A stretch of DNA of 64,000 nt from Cohnella baijiui (lineage in GTDB: Bacteria > Bacillota > Bacilli > Paenibacillales > Paenibacillaceae). Position 1 is the first letter of the stretch. Each line of letters begins with the position of its first letter. Location: assembly GCF_020731285.1 (NCBI RefSeq), contig NZ_JAJFOW010000003.1, positions 248,001 through 312,000 on the forward strand, written 5' to 3'. Position numbers and translations under genes: made by a program. Below are positions 16,462 through 24,950 of this stretch, piece by piece. The notes under the pieces were generated by a model. It ran no database searches, was not told the DNA's origin, and was given only the letters and a program-made list of their open reading frames with translations.

Positions 16462-16742
16462 GGCGAAGGGGGTGGCCAAGTAGATGGCTATACCTTTTTG
16501 TTGCGCAGGCGCTGCCCGGCGAGGAGGTACGCGCCGACGTGGTCAGTGACGGCAAGTCGTTCGACCGCGCTCGAATGACTGCGCTATTCGAGCTGAGCCC
16601 GTACCGGCGCGGGGCGCCGTGCCCGATCTTCGATGCGTGCGGCGGCCGCCAGCTGCAGCACTGGGACTATGTGGCACAGCTGTGGGTGGAAGCGGTAGCA
16701 CGTCGTCGACAACCTGGCGCGCAGCGCAGTGAAGGCAAGTAA
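16462..16742 (+). pseudogene. Fragment of an RlmD/RumA-type rRNA uracil-5 methyltransferase (TRAM domain)
   Basis: Translated with one frameshift in the T-run near 16495-16500, the segment reads QVDGYTF, then FVAQALPGEEVRADVV, KSFDRARM, CPIFDACGG and QLQHWDY. This is the TRAM domain and start of the iron-sulfur motif of 23S rRNA m5U methyltransferases. The CGGC motif has become CGGR, and the frame ends at 16742 long before any SAM-binding domain. It is much richer in GC than its surroundings. It is a decayed piece, possibly of foreign origin. Confidence 0.7.
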
Positions 16743-17242
16743 GCGGCGTGACAATCTCCATGGCTGATTTCGCTACCTAATACGTACGCAAAGCTGATCT
16801 CCGCTCCGTTACGGTGGAGGGTCAGGGGACATATTGGGTTTACGAATATGAAGGATCCCTGAGCGAAATGGAAAACATCTTACACTTGGAGATGTAGTAT
16901 ATCGAATTCGGCAGGAGTATTTTGGGCAGATCATCGTGTATGTTTACCAACAAGCCATGGAGAACAAGCCATTATTCGACATCATTAAGCATCACAAGAT
17001 ATCCGCCCAAACAACCTGATCACCTCTCCGCTACACGTTTGCCATTTTTCGAATTATTGATAGAAATCACAAAACTCAAGTTATCATATTTAAGTCCGTG
17101 TAATATGGGGGCCTTTTATGTTATCGGATACATTCTTATCAAATGATGATATTAAGAGCATTGTGCGATTCTCGATTGGTGACTATAACATTATCCGTTT
17201 GCCTATGAGCCCTTTTTGGTAAGAGATAAGTAAGATCTATTC
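16743..17242. other. Gene-poor stretch with decayed coding traces
   Basis: No intact gene is visible. Between about 16800 and 17021 two plus-strand frames read like one protein broken by a single-base shift: TYWVYEYEGSLSEMENIL, then LGDVVYRIRQEYFGQIIV and YQQAMENKPLFDIIKHH, stopping at TGA 17019-17021. I do not recognise the parent family. From there to 17242 the sequence is AT-rich without supported features. Confidence 0.3.
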
Positions 17243-17761
17243 TCATGGAACGAATGTAGAACCATACAGCTCTTTCATCTTTTGTTGAGAAACGACCGCC
17301 TCTTCATAAGAAGAGGCAGAAACGATGAAAAGCGTCAATTTTTTATTTTCCCCCCAATTACTCACAATATTTATATGTTCAAAATTATCATCAAACCAGA
17401 TAATACTCAACGTGACGAATTCCCATGGTTGTGAGGGTTTTTGATAAACAAGATTACTCATGTTTATCCCATTATTTTTTTCGAGTACATATGTATCTAA
17501 CGTGTTATTTACTTTTGTAAAATCTAAGCCATCAATCATTATTTTTCCTTTGAATATGTGTTGGCGAAAAAAAGGCCGGTACAGTGTTCCTGATACTCTT
17601 ACTGAAGTATGCTTGATGGAAGAAGGGTCGTTCTCGTAAAAGCTGACAGCAGGAAGAACTAGATCCACTTCTTTGGGGAATTTATAGAAGTATAAAATGA
17701 GTGACGTTACTATTCCTAATACAATTATCAGAGTTAATGTAATTTTAAATATTTTGAACAC
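17243..17761 (-). CDS. Hypothetical membrane-anchored extracellular protein
   Basis: The 172 residues begin with a short basic stretch and one strong helix (LTLIIVLGIVTSLILYFY, about 9-26). A polar domain of mixed strands that should lie outside the membrane follows. No catalytic motif or known family was recognised. AGAATAGGGGGTGCC precedes the ATG and gives a ribosome site. It lies just downstream of another unknown gene on the same strand, separated from it by a perfect 19-base-pair hairpin. Confidence 0.6.
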   Translation of the reverse strand: MFKIFKITLTLIIVLGIVTSLILYFYKFPKEVDLVLPAVSFYENDPSSIKHTSVRVSGTLYRPFFRQHIFKGKIMIDGLDFTKVNNTLDTYVLEKNNGINMSNLVYQKPSQPWEFVTLSIIWFDDNFEHINIVSNWGENKKLTLFIVSASSYEEAVVSQQKMKELYGSTFVP

Positions 17762-17794
17762 TATAATGGCACCCCCTATTCTTCTGGAAAATTG

Positions 17795-17842
17795 GATAAG
17801 ATTTGTGCGAAGTTATAAATTACACTTCGCACAAATCTTATC
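17795..17842 (-). terminator. Long perfect hairpin between two minus-strand genes
   Basis: Arms of 19 bases (17795-17813 and 17824-17842; core AGATTTGTGCGAAG) pair without mismatch around a ten-base loop, starting ten bases after the TAA of the gene at 17852. The tail on the minus strand is CCAATTTTCC, only a modest T-run. Confidence 0.7.
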
Positions 17843-17851
17843 ATTTTATTA

Positions 17852-18397
17852 TTACATCACAAATGGGGATGCAGGTGTGGCTACAGGTACTGTTTTAATT
17901 AATTTATTTTGAAATCCTCTCATCTCGGCCCATGTTATATATGCATTTCTGGGTGCAGAAGGGTCAAGATATGCTGCAACTGCGAAAGAACCATTTCTAT
18001 GTGCAGTAGTGTTATAGTAGCTGAAGGGCCTCTGGTCAGTGTTAAAACTCAACTTCTGGACTGCGCCATTTGACTTGTATGAGAATTCAGGTATAGTCCA
18101 ACTAATATTTCCATATACAGCAGATGAAGTGAATGTCAATTTTTGTTTGTCATCTGCTTCACCTAATTTTTTTACATACATAAAGTCTATATTTTCATAC
18201 CAACCATATGTGTAATTCGCCTTAATATCAGTGACTTCTGTTGTCCTGCTAAAGTTTGCATCGGTAACAAAGCTTTTCAAAGCATCATATACAGTGATTG
18301 TAGCATCAAGAGGTCCATACAACTGCGATACCCCTTCTTTCATGACGGTGATAGCTAGGTTTGCAGCTGCAGCCTGGAATGAATCAGAATTTGACAA
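17852..18397 (-). CDS. Hypothetical protein, possibly 5'-truncated
   Basis: From TTG 18397, which follows a fine AGGAGGG ribosome site, the product has 181 residues rich in aromatic and hydroxylated residues, with no signal peptide or known motif. The same frame continues open upstream to 18550 (51 more codons, reading like protein: YAWSSFRNNWV...YEVQHLTAEPNDQPSILK). It meets TAA at 18551-18553 without any ATG. So either the short form is real, or this is the remains of a longer protein broken by a frameshift near 18550. I cannot choose from sequence alone. Confidence 0.5.
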   Translation of the reverse strand: MSNSDSFQAAAANLAITVMKEGVSQLYGPLDATITVYDALKSFVTDANFSRTTEVTDIKANYTYGWYENIDFMYVKKLGEADDKQKLTFTSSAVYGNISWTIPEFSYKSNGAVQKLSFNTDQRPFSYYNTTAHRNGSFAVAAYLDPSAPRNAYITWAEMRGFQNKLIKTVPVATPASPFVM

Positions 18398-18703
18398 TAG
18401 AATCCCTCCTGTTCCCTTGAGAATGGAAGGTTGATCATTAGGTTCTGCAGTCAGATGTTGAACTTCGTATGTGACTCCGTTCTTTACCCAATTGTTCCGA
18501 AAACTTGACCAAGCATAATTTGAGCTAGGTGGCGTAAGATGAACTTTCCGTTAAACAACCGACTTCCCATAACTGACCAACTCCCATTAATTTTTTTTGA
18601 TGTCACTTCCCTGCTTGATAATTGAAGGATAAAAAGGTAAATGACACCTACATTTATAAAATATACTAAATTTCTATAATTTACAATCTTTTAAGAATGA
18701 TTA

Positions 18704-18786
18704 TCAAACTAAGTGGGACACCTCGTCCATGAAGGCTTTGTGAGCCCACTTCCAACCCAGACGTTTGCGGGAACGAATTGTAAACA
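18704..18786 (-). mobile_element. Remnant of an IS30-like transposase C-terminus
   Basis: Minus-strand translation gives RSRKRLGWKWAHKAFMDEV followed by SHLV and TGA, resembling the conserved end of IS30-family transposases (NNRPRKRLGW... then a final FxxEV helix). Only about 27 codons remain, and no inverted repeats or upstream transposase sequence were found. Confidence 0.5.
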
Positions 18787-19317
18787 GATGAATCAATCGG
18801 CGAGTTGTTCGTAACAGCAGCGAAGTAATGACCCTCGGGGATGAATTCTAGGAGGAACGCAAACGCAACAAACCCGCATGTAAGGATTGTAAACATCGTC
18901 GCAGAATAGAAAGAGATTTTGTCATTTTATCCGCAATAAGAAGGGAGAACGATCACTAATTTCAAAATATCCCCGCATGACCCTCGCATACCAGAAACTC
19001 CATATTCGACAATCCGACTCCACGTTCATCACAATACGGCTTTGGTGTCGTGGCCAGTACCCACAGGTACCTTCCAGACGGCAGATTGGAAACGGACTCC
19101 TTCGAGGTCGCATCTACACGAACATGACATTCTGATATCAAATGAAGATGTATCGTATGTAATAGCTTGTTCAGGTGCGTGGACAAGTATCACGGCTGGT
19201 TGAACATAATTGCCCTTTAGTTGCTGAAACCGGACAAATCGCAGACTTTACGCTATCAAAACAGGCACGGTGAATTTTTACCTCTATATGAGAGGTGATT
19301 ATTGGATTTGCTTCGAT
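18787..19317. other. Non-coding or decayed stretch
   Basis: Only short overlapping frames occur, none with a ribosome site. A minus-strand frame at 18962-19186 contains YLWVLATTPKPYC and similar protein-like pieces, but it is not a recognisable gene. I see no structural element I can support. Confidence 0.3.
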
Positions 19318-21213
19318 TCAGGATTTGGGGCCAAATTTCCGTCTATAGTGACTCAGCGTAAGGAGGGGCCAGATGTATCGGTAGCTGTGATAATGAACAT
19401 ATAAATGACCCGGAAGGCCGGCACCTGTCGGATAGGAGGCCGTCCATTTGTCTTCTTGCAGGGAAGCGATAAGTCTGTAGATGCCTTTATCCATTGCGGC
19501 AGTTGATTGTGGATGTACAGCGATGAGAGCGTCTAATGCCCATGCGGTTTGAGAAGGCGTGCTTTCCCCCAAAGGCACATAGTGCCGAAGCCGATCGCTT
19601 CTGCAGGATTCTCCCCATCCCCCGTCAGCGTTCTGGATGTTGAAGAGCCATTGGGCTCCCTTTTGTACAGTCTCATGTTCGAAGGAGATGTTCGCAGCCT
19701 TTAATCCCGTTAGGGCAGCCCACGTACCGTAGATGTAACAAATCCCCCATCTTCCATACCATGAGCCGTCGTTCTCCTGATGGTTCATCAGCCAGTTGGT
19801 TCCGCGTTTGATGAAGTCGTGCCGAGTGTCAAGTCCGGTAAAGTTTCCTAAGTACTCTAGGGTGCGCCCGGTAAGATCAGCTTCCGAGGGATCGATGGCT
19901 GCCGATTTGGCGCCCTCTATGGCAAGCCAAGTGAGCATTTCATTGTTTGTGTTTTTTTCGAAGGCCGGCCAGCCTCCGTCGTTATTTTGCATCGATAGAA
20001 CCCAATGGAGCCCGCGATTCCACGATTCTCTGTAGGAAGGATTGGCAGGAGATAAACTTCTGATGGCTCGTAAAGCTGCAGTTGCGTCATCCACATCCGG
20101 GTTCATGGTATTGGTTTCCGAAAAACCCCATCCCCCAGGCAGTGTATTGGGATTATGAATACTCCAATCTCCTGAATGGTGATGCTGTCTGGAAAGCAGA
20201 TAAGCAGCTGCACCCCGAATCGTCGCATGGTCATCGGCCATTCCGGCTTCCTGCATGGCGTAGGTGATCAAAGCGGTATCCCATAGGGTAGAGGGTGAGT
20301 TTTGAATCGTCGTTTTACCGTCAGAGCGATATTGCATAGCTGTTATGCCTTGAACGGCACGCGTGATGAGAGGATGCTGCTGATCATAACCGAGGGCAAG
20401 CAAGGCGTAGATCATCAGAATGGTGCTGCTGGCGTAGCTGTATAAGGTTCCATCCGATTCAATCCGTTGAAGAATGAACTGTTCTGCCTTTGTTGTGGCG
20501 GCTTCATGGATCGAGCGGGGCGTGCCAATAAGCCTGCGTAGTCCGGCCTGTATGCTGTCTTGCATCTCCTGAAACGCACGAGCGGGCTGTTCATCGGTGT
20601 TCATAGGATCAACATGAAGATCGGATAGATCGGGAGTTTGATCAGTCTTTATAGAATAATGCCGATCGGCCATGATCAGCATGGAAATCAGATGGACTCT
20701 TGAATACGCTGAAAACTCAAAAAAGTTGATGGGAAAAGAAGCGGGGAGAAGCAGCACCTCAAGAGGAATGGACGAGATGGATAAGGGCCATTTCCTTTGC
20801 CCAGTAGCAGCGAGGATGGCTTGGGTCAAGATGCTGGCGACTTTTCCAAGACCACCTTTGGATTGAATGAAGCGCTTGGCTCGTCTAATCGGCTCATCCG
20901 TTGTTTGGCTATATCCGGAATAGAGCAAGGCATAATAAGCTTCAACAGAAGCCGATAAGTTTCCTTCTTCTTCATCGGGGAACAACTTCCAGTAGCCTTC
21001 GGGCTGCTGTTCGGCGAGGATGCGATCATGCAGTTGCCGAATAAGGGCTTCATTCTGAATGTTCAACGTTCGAAAGAGAATGATCACGTATGCATCTATG
21101 GTCGTCCCGTTCTCGAAACAAAAACGCCAAGACCCGTCTTGTTGCTGCTGCTGAATAAGTGTATTTGTCAGTCGCTGAATTTCCTCATCTATTTTGATTA
21201 AAATAGGAGTCAT
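19318..21213 (-). CDS. sqhC: Squalene-hopene cyclase family terpene cyclase (sporulenol synthase type)
   Basis: The protein (631 residues from this start) is built of alpha-alpha barrel repeats carrying QW motifs, such as QDGSWRF, NNDGGWPAF, NDGSWYGRWG and NADGGWGES. The catalytic acid motif DVDD lies at 373-376, where class II cyclases protonate the terpene. Such enzymes turn squalene into hopene. In Bacillus the close relative cyclises tetraprenyl-beta-curcumene to sporulenol in spores, and the length fits that branch. The frame is open 29 codons further upstream, but ATG 21213 follows GGAGG and matches the family start. It stands alone on this strand. Its last 77 bases recur at 16385. Confidence 0.88.
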   Translation of the reverse strand: MTPILIKIDEEIQRLTNTLIQQQQQDGSWRFCFENGTTIDAYVIILFRTLNIQNEALIRQLHDRILAEQQPEGYWKLFPDEEEGNLSASVEAYYALLYSGYSQTTDEPIRRAKRFIQSKGGLGKVASILTQAILAATGQRKWPLSISSIPLEVLLLPASFPINFFEFSAYSRVHLISMLIMADRHYSIKTDQTPDLSDLHVDPMNTDEQPARAFQEMQDSIQAGLRRLIGTPRSIHEAATTKAEQFILQRIESDGTLYSYASSTILMIYALLALGYDQQHPLITRAVQGITAMQYRSDGKTTIQNSPSTLWDTALITYAMQEAGMADDHATIRGAAAYLLSRQHHHSGDWSIHNPNTLPGGWGFSETNTMNPDVDDATAALRAIRSLSPANPSYRESWNRGLHWVLSMQNNDGGWPAFEKNTNNEMLTWLAIEGAKSAAIDPSEADLTGRTLEYLGNFTGLDTRHDFIKRGTNWLMNHQENDGSWYGRWGICYIYGTWAALTGLKAANISFEHETVQKGAQWLFNIQNADGGWGESCRSDRLRHYVPLGESTPSQTAWALDALIAVHPQSTAAMDKGIYRLIASLQEDKWTASYPTGAGLPGHLYVHYHSYRYIWPLLTLSHYRRKFGPKS

Positions 21214-21526
21214 TTTCCCGGGGTACCTCCGTGATACATTTTCACCATTATATGATTGTCGACAATGGGAAATGAGAAAATGAGGAGGTGCCAAAGGCAC
21301 AGGAGCACATCAGGAATCGTACCGGGCTGCAAGACCGGCTACGCCGCAATTTGGGACTGCACGCTAACGACTGGCAAGCTCTCAAAACAGCACAATCCTT
21401 AAGGTATCTAATGTGCATGGCAAGGTGGACAAGGTTCTAACAAGGTATTCATTTACCTCAAGAATAAGTAATGTTATATTGTGGTATTAATGGTTTGGTA
21501 CCTATTCCATTTTCGAAAGGGTCAAT
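21214..21526. other. Divergent intergenic stretch
   Basis: It separates the cyclase from the ankyrin-repeat gene. Apart from the ribosome sites at either end I see no promoter, hairpin or gene that I can support. Confidence 0.3.
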
Positions 21527-22579
21527 ATGGAACAATTAGAGCAGATGATTAAAGAAGGTAAAATTGAATCGGTACTCCGTTTATTAAAAGATGGAATTGA
21601 TCCTAACGTAAAAGTGGGTATATATGATAATCCACTGGAATGTGCTTTTGATTTTAGACAATATGAGATTGCAAAACTGTTTATTGAGTATGGTGCTGAG
21701 ATTAATGACAAGAAGAATCCTGCTTTTGTAAATGCAGCGCATGGTGAACCCTCATTATTTGAGTACCTGTTTCAAAAAGGAGCTAATATCAACGCGATTA
21801 GCCATGTAGGTCACTCCGCGCTTAGTCGCGCGATAGCATTCGAGAACATCTCCGGAGCAATCGCTCTTGTGGAAATGGGTATTGACATAATTGAGATTGG
21901 AGGAAAATCTCTAAGAGATGCAGCATGGGGTGGGCATTTTGTCATCGTAAAACTTTTAGTTGAACATGGTGCTGATGTTAATTTTAACGGTAAAGATCAA
22001 GTGTTTCCATATTGCACAACACCAGTACAAATGGCCGCATCCGGAAATCATTTTGAAATCGTAAAATACTTAATAGAGCACGGTGCAGATGTAACGATAA
22101 GGGATAAGTATGGCGACCGTGCATTTCTTGAGGCAAAGCGGAACAAGAATAAGGAAATGATGGAATATATAAAGCAGTTTGAACCACCCATCTGGCATGA
22201 AGCAGATAAACGTGCAGAAGAGCTCAAAAAGATGGGAATGCCGGCGGACATCGTAAAATGGCTTGGTACAGAAAATCGAAGAATTGATCTTCCAGGGACA
22301 AGCCCTACAGAATACGTCGAGTTTGAAACAATCTTTGACGTGAAGCCGATAGAGTGGCGAGGTAGGATATTTTTAGACTTTACCAAGGAAGTTGAAGGAT
22401 ATGGCGGTACTGGTTTCATCATTTGGATCCCTGATCAAAAATGTCTAGGTAGCTTCGATATAGAACATGAAGAGCTTTTCATCTTTGAAGGTGTAAAGTG
22501 GAGTAAATTCATTAAGAAGTTGCCAGTCGTAGTAAGTCACGTGCTGGATGGTCTACCGATCGATGAGCTATATAATTAG
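21527..22579 (+). CDS. Ankyrin-repeat protein with an unassigned C-terminal domain
   Basis: The first 215 or so of 350 residues are ankyrin repeats. Typical units are IAKLFIEYGAEIN, HFVIVKLLVEHGADVN and HFEIVKYLIEHGADVT with the intervening TPVQMAA. The second part is acidic and aromatic (RIFLDFTKEVEGYGGTGFIIWIPD... LGSFDIEHEELF). It resembles the small globular domains seen in SMI1/KNR4-like or immunity proteins, but I cannot assign it firmly. There is no signal peptide, so it is cytoplasmic. GAAAGGG precedes ATG. It is a single gene; a role in protein binding, perhaps toxin immunity, is inference. Confidence 0.75.
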   Translation: MEQLEQMIKEGKIESVLRLLKDGIDPNVKVGIYDNPLECAFDFRQYEIAKLFIEYGAEINDKKNPAFVNAAHGEPSLFEYLFQKGANINAISHVGHSALSRAIAFENISGAIALVEMGIDIIEIGGKSLRDAAWGGHFVIVKLLVEHGADVNFNGKDQVFPYCTTPVQMAASGNHFEIVKYLIEHGADVTIRDKYGDRAFLEAKRNKNKEMMEYIKQFEPPIWHEADKRAEELKKMGMPADIVKWLGTENRRIDLPGTSPTEYVEFETIFDVKPIEWRGRIFLDFTKEVEGYGGTGFIIWIPDQKCLGSFDIEHEELFIFEGVKWSKFIKKLPVVVSHVLDGLPIDELYN

Positions 22580-22598
22580 TGTTTCTTCCGGTGCTACC

Positions 22599-22883
22599 TT
22601 ATTTCACATGGCCTTTTGTTGGCGTTCCGTTCGGCTCGACCCAGCCATAGGAGTATTTTGCTTTAGACCCCTTTAAGCATAGTGGTTCGTGGGATGGATA
22701 AGAAGCTGGAGCGATTGGATTAGTTACAGCGATGATCCGATCGCGACGGGAGAAGAAAAAGAGCTGAGAGGCCACGTCGGATACGGGTTTGGGGGCTGTT
22801 ACAGGTTGCTGGTTGGTGACCTGTTGCGGCCCTCTTTGGGCTTCTCGTTCAACAGCTTGCAAACAAGAAGTCGGAGAAAGCAA
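22599..22883 (-). CDS. Uncertain small open frame downstream of the TVP38-like gene
   Basis: The frame of 94 codons starts at TTG without a ribosome site. The final 45 residues (LKGSKAKYSYGWVEPNGTP and a lysine end) look like real protein, and the start is Gln/Pro-rich. It may be the end of a gene whose front is lost, or a chance frame. I do not recognise it. Confidence 0.25.
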   Translation of the reverse strand: MLSPTSCLQAVEREAQRGPQQVTNQQPVTAPKPVSDVASQLFFFSRRDRIIAVTNPIAPASYPSHEPLCLKGSKAKYSYGWVEPNGTPTKGHVK

Positions 22884-22902
22884 TGCTTCGGTCTGTATGT
22901 TA

Positions 22903-23466
22903 TTAAAAAAGGCTTAGCAGATGCTTGCCGATAAAAGCGTATATGAGCATCCCCGGAATTTTGCCTATTGCGGATGCTAACGCATAGACTGGAAAAGAAA
23001 TAGAAGCGGCACCGGCATAAATGGAAACGATCGATTGCGGAAGCACGGGGATCAGACGCGCCAATAAGATGGAGACAAACGGGTTTTTCTTCACTTTTGC
23101 ATGAAAGGAAACCATTCGTTCGTTGGCCGACAGCCATTTATTCGTTTGTTCGCTATAAAAAGTTCTAGTGAAGGCGTACATCAGAAGGGAAGATATCCAA
23201 GCGCCGGTCCAACACAGCAAGGCGCCTGGGAGAGTGCCGTACATAAATGCCATGATCCCAATGACAACGCTGTAAGGGAGTATAGGGAAAAAGGTAAAGC
23301 AAATCGTTATCAACAGCATAAGGAAGACTGAATGGGAGCCCTGCTGCATCCAAGCCAGAAGCTCGGATTTATAAACGATAAGCATGCTTATCGTTAATGC
23401 GTAGAAAAGAAAAGCAAGCCATCTTTTTATCTTCGCGTTACCTGACGGAGCATATATATTCCTCAT
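22903..23466 (-). CDS. TVP38/TMEM64 (DedA-like) membrane protein
   Basis: From this start the protein has 187 residues with about five helices. The family core is visible: FFPILPYSVVIGIMAFMYG then GALLCWTGAWISSLLMY, and later ARLIPVLPQSIVSIYAGAASISFPVYALASAIGKIPG, where the RxxPxxP and GxxxxxxPG elements are typical. The family takes part in lipid scrambling and membrane homeostasis. The frame also offers TTG 23481, and neither start has a good ribosome site. Nothing nearby shows a partner. Confidence 0.75.
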   Translation of the reverse strand: MRNIYAPSGNAKIKRWLAFLFYALTISMLIVYKSELLAWMQQGSHSVFLMLLITICFTFFPILPYSVVIGIMAFMYGTLPGALLCWTGAWISSLLMYAFTRTFYSEQTNKWLSANERMVSFHAKVKKNPFVSILLARLIPVLPQSIVSIYAGAASISFPVYALASAIGKIPGMLIYAFIGKHLLSLF

Positions 23467-23733
23467 GAATCGATTATACAAAAATGCCGAGGAGAAATCA
23501 TTTGCACGTTATCGTGGGATCCAAAAAAATACCCGCCCATTCGAGTTAAGAGTTGACAAGAATTGAACGTTATTTTCGTCTAAATCGACGCTCATTCGCA
23601 GGGGAGGATCGCTCTTATTCCGAGTGGATCTTTTGCTCGAGAAGTGGGCTGCGACGGCTTCAATGATGGATAATACGTTAAGCGGAAACAGTTGCTAAAA
23701 AAATGATGTTGCGGTATATTGAGAATAAATTGT

Positions 23734-23751
23734 AACGTTCCAAGAACGAAT
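23734..23751. promoter_or_regulatory. Candidate LacI operator before the regulator gene
   Basis: The 18 bases from AACGTTCCAAG to ACGAAT agree at 16 positions with 24894-24911, in front of the operon downstream of the same regulator. Otherwise the 300-base gap 23467-23788 shows no supported element. Confidence 0.55.
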
Positions 23752-23788
23752 TTATTTTTTTACCAGCTTAATAAAGAAGAGGATTGAT

Positions 23789-24781
23789 ATGACGACATTA
23801 AAAGACATAAGCCTTCTTGCAGGCGTACCGGTAAGTACCGTGTCCTATGTTTTGAACCGCAAGGGAAAGGCGGTCAAGGAAAAGCACAGGCGCATATTGG
23901 AAATTGCCAAAGAATTAAACTATGTTCCGAATCAAAAAGCGGTCTCCCTCGTATCCGGACGCGCCAACAATATCGGATTGGTGATAGCCGTCAACCCGCA
24001 ATTGACATATTCGGAACCGTTCTTTTCCGAATTGTTGTTACGTATGTCCAGCCGGCTGTCTCAGGAAAATATGGGACTTACGCTTTATAACGGCTACGGG
24101 CGGGATGTTCAATCCTTATATCAATATGTTCTGAGTGGCAGCACAGACGGATTCATCTGGTATCAAAGCGTCGTGCCGGAGGAAATCAAGCAAGCTGCCA
24201 AACAAAGAAATATCCCGATCGTTGTTATTCTTGATAAAGATGAAGATGTAAATTATCTGGCCATCGATGATTATTCCGGACAGATGAAAGCGCTTCGTCA
24301 TCTCTATGATCTGCAACATAGAAAAATATTATTTCTCACGGCTGGTGACAGCTCAGTTCGCAGAAAAGCTTATCTGGATTTTGTCGAACGGCACGGTCTC
24401 GAATATCGGCGTATTCTCGACGTTTCGCTTCCCGAGGACAGTGCCTACAAGGCGGTCGATCGCTATTTGACGCAGTATGGAAGAGATTTCACCGCGATTG
24501 CAGCCGAGATCGACGTAAAAGCGATTGGCGCCATGCAGGCGATGGTAAAATGGAATATCAGCGTGCCGGAAGAGGTGTCCATCATCGGATATGACGACAT
24601 TCCGATGGCTTCCAGCATGAATCCGCCGTTGACAACCGTACAGCACTCCTTGGTGCAGCTGGTAGACGATTCCATAAATATCCTTTTCGATTGTCTGGAT
24701 AATGGAGTTACCAGGCTGATACACAAGACATATGAGCATCATCTAGTTGTGCGCCATACGACAGGGCCTTGCCGACAGTAA
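23789..24781 (+). CDS. LacI-family transcriptional regulator
   Basis: The protein has 330 residues. The N-terminal helix-turn-helix reads TTLKDISLLAGVPVSTVSYVLN with the hinge segment at about 45-60. A periplasmic-binding-protein-like sugar domain follows, ending in the usual DDIPMASSMNPPLTTVQ motif. It should bind an operator as a dimer and release it on binding a sugar. AGAAGAGGA gives the ribosome site. The repeated 18-mer before this gene and before the 24951 operon suggests it controls itself and the three enzymes downstream. Confidence 0.92.
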   Translation: MTTLKDISLLAGVPVSTVSYVLNRKGKAVKEKHRRILEIAKELNYVPNQKAVSLVSGRANNIGLVIAVNPQLTYSEPFFSELLLRMSSRLSQENMGLTLYNGYGRDVQSLYQYVLSGSTDGFIWYQSVVPEEIKQAAKQRNIPIVVILDKDEDVNYLAIDDYSGQMKALRHLYDLQHRKILFLTAGDSSVRRKAYLDFVERHGLEYRRILDVSLPEDSAYKAVDRYLTQYGRDFTAIAAEIDVKAIGAMQAMVKWNISVPEEVSIIGYDDIPMASSMNPPLTTVQHSLVQLVDDSINILFDCLDNGVTRLIHKTYEHHLVVRHTTGPCRQ

Positions 24782-24893
24782 GCGCAGCAGGGGTTTCCCA
24801 TAGCTCTTTCCGATTGGCATAATAAGCTTCCGCCAAGCGCGGGCGCTCTTCTTCGAGGGGGCTTCGATAGAAGCTTATTTTGTCCAATGTTGG

Positions 24894-24911
24894 AACGATA
24901 CAAGAACGAAT
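24894..24911. promoter_or_regulatory. Candidate LacI operator before the hydrolase-isomerase operon
   Basis: AACGATACAAGAACGAAT matches the element at 23734 at 16 of 18 positions and lies 40 bases before the hydrolase start. Confidence 0.55.
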
Positions 24912-24950
24912 CAATATCGAAACAAAATGTTGAACAAGGGAGATATTGTG

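Noticed and set aside
16385..19405. Possible prophage or integrative element bounded by the 77-base repeat
   Set aside because: No integrase, tRNA or phage gene lies between the copies, and they are coding fragments of the cyclase rather than attachment sites.
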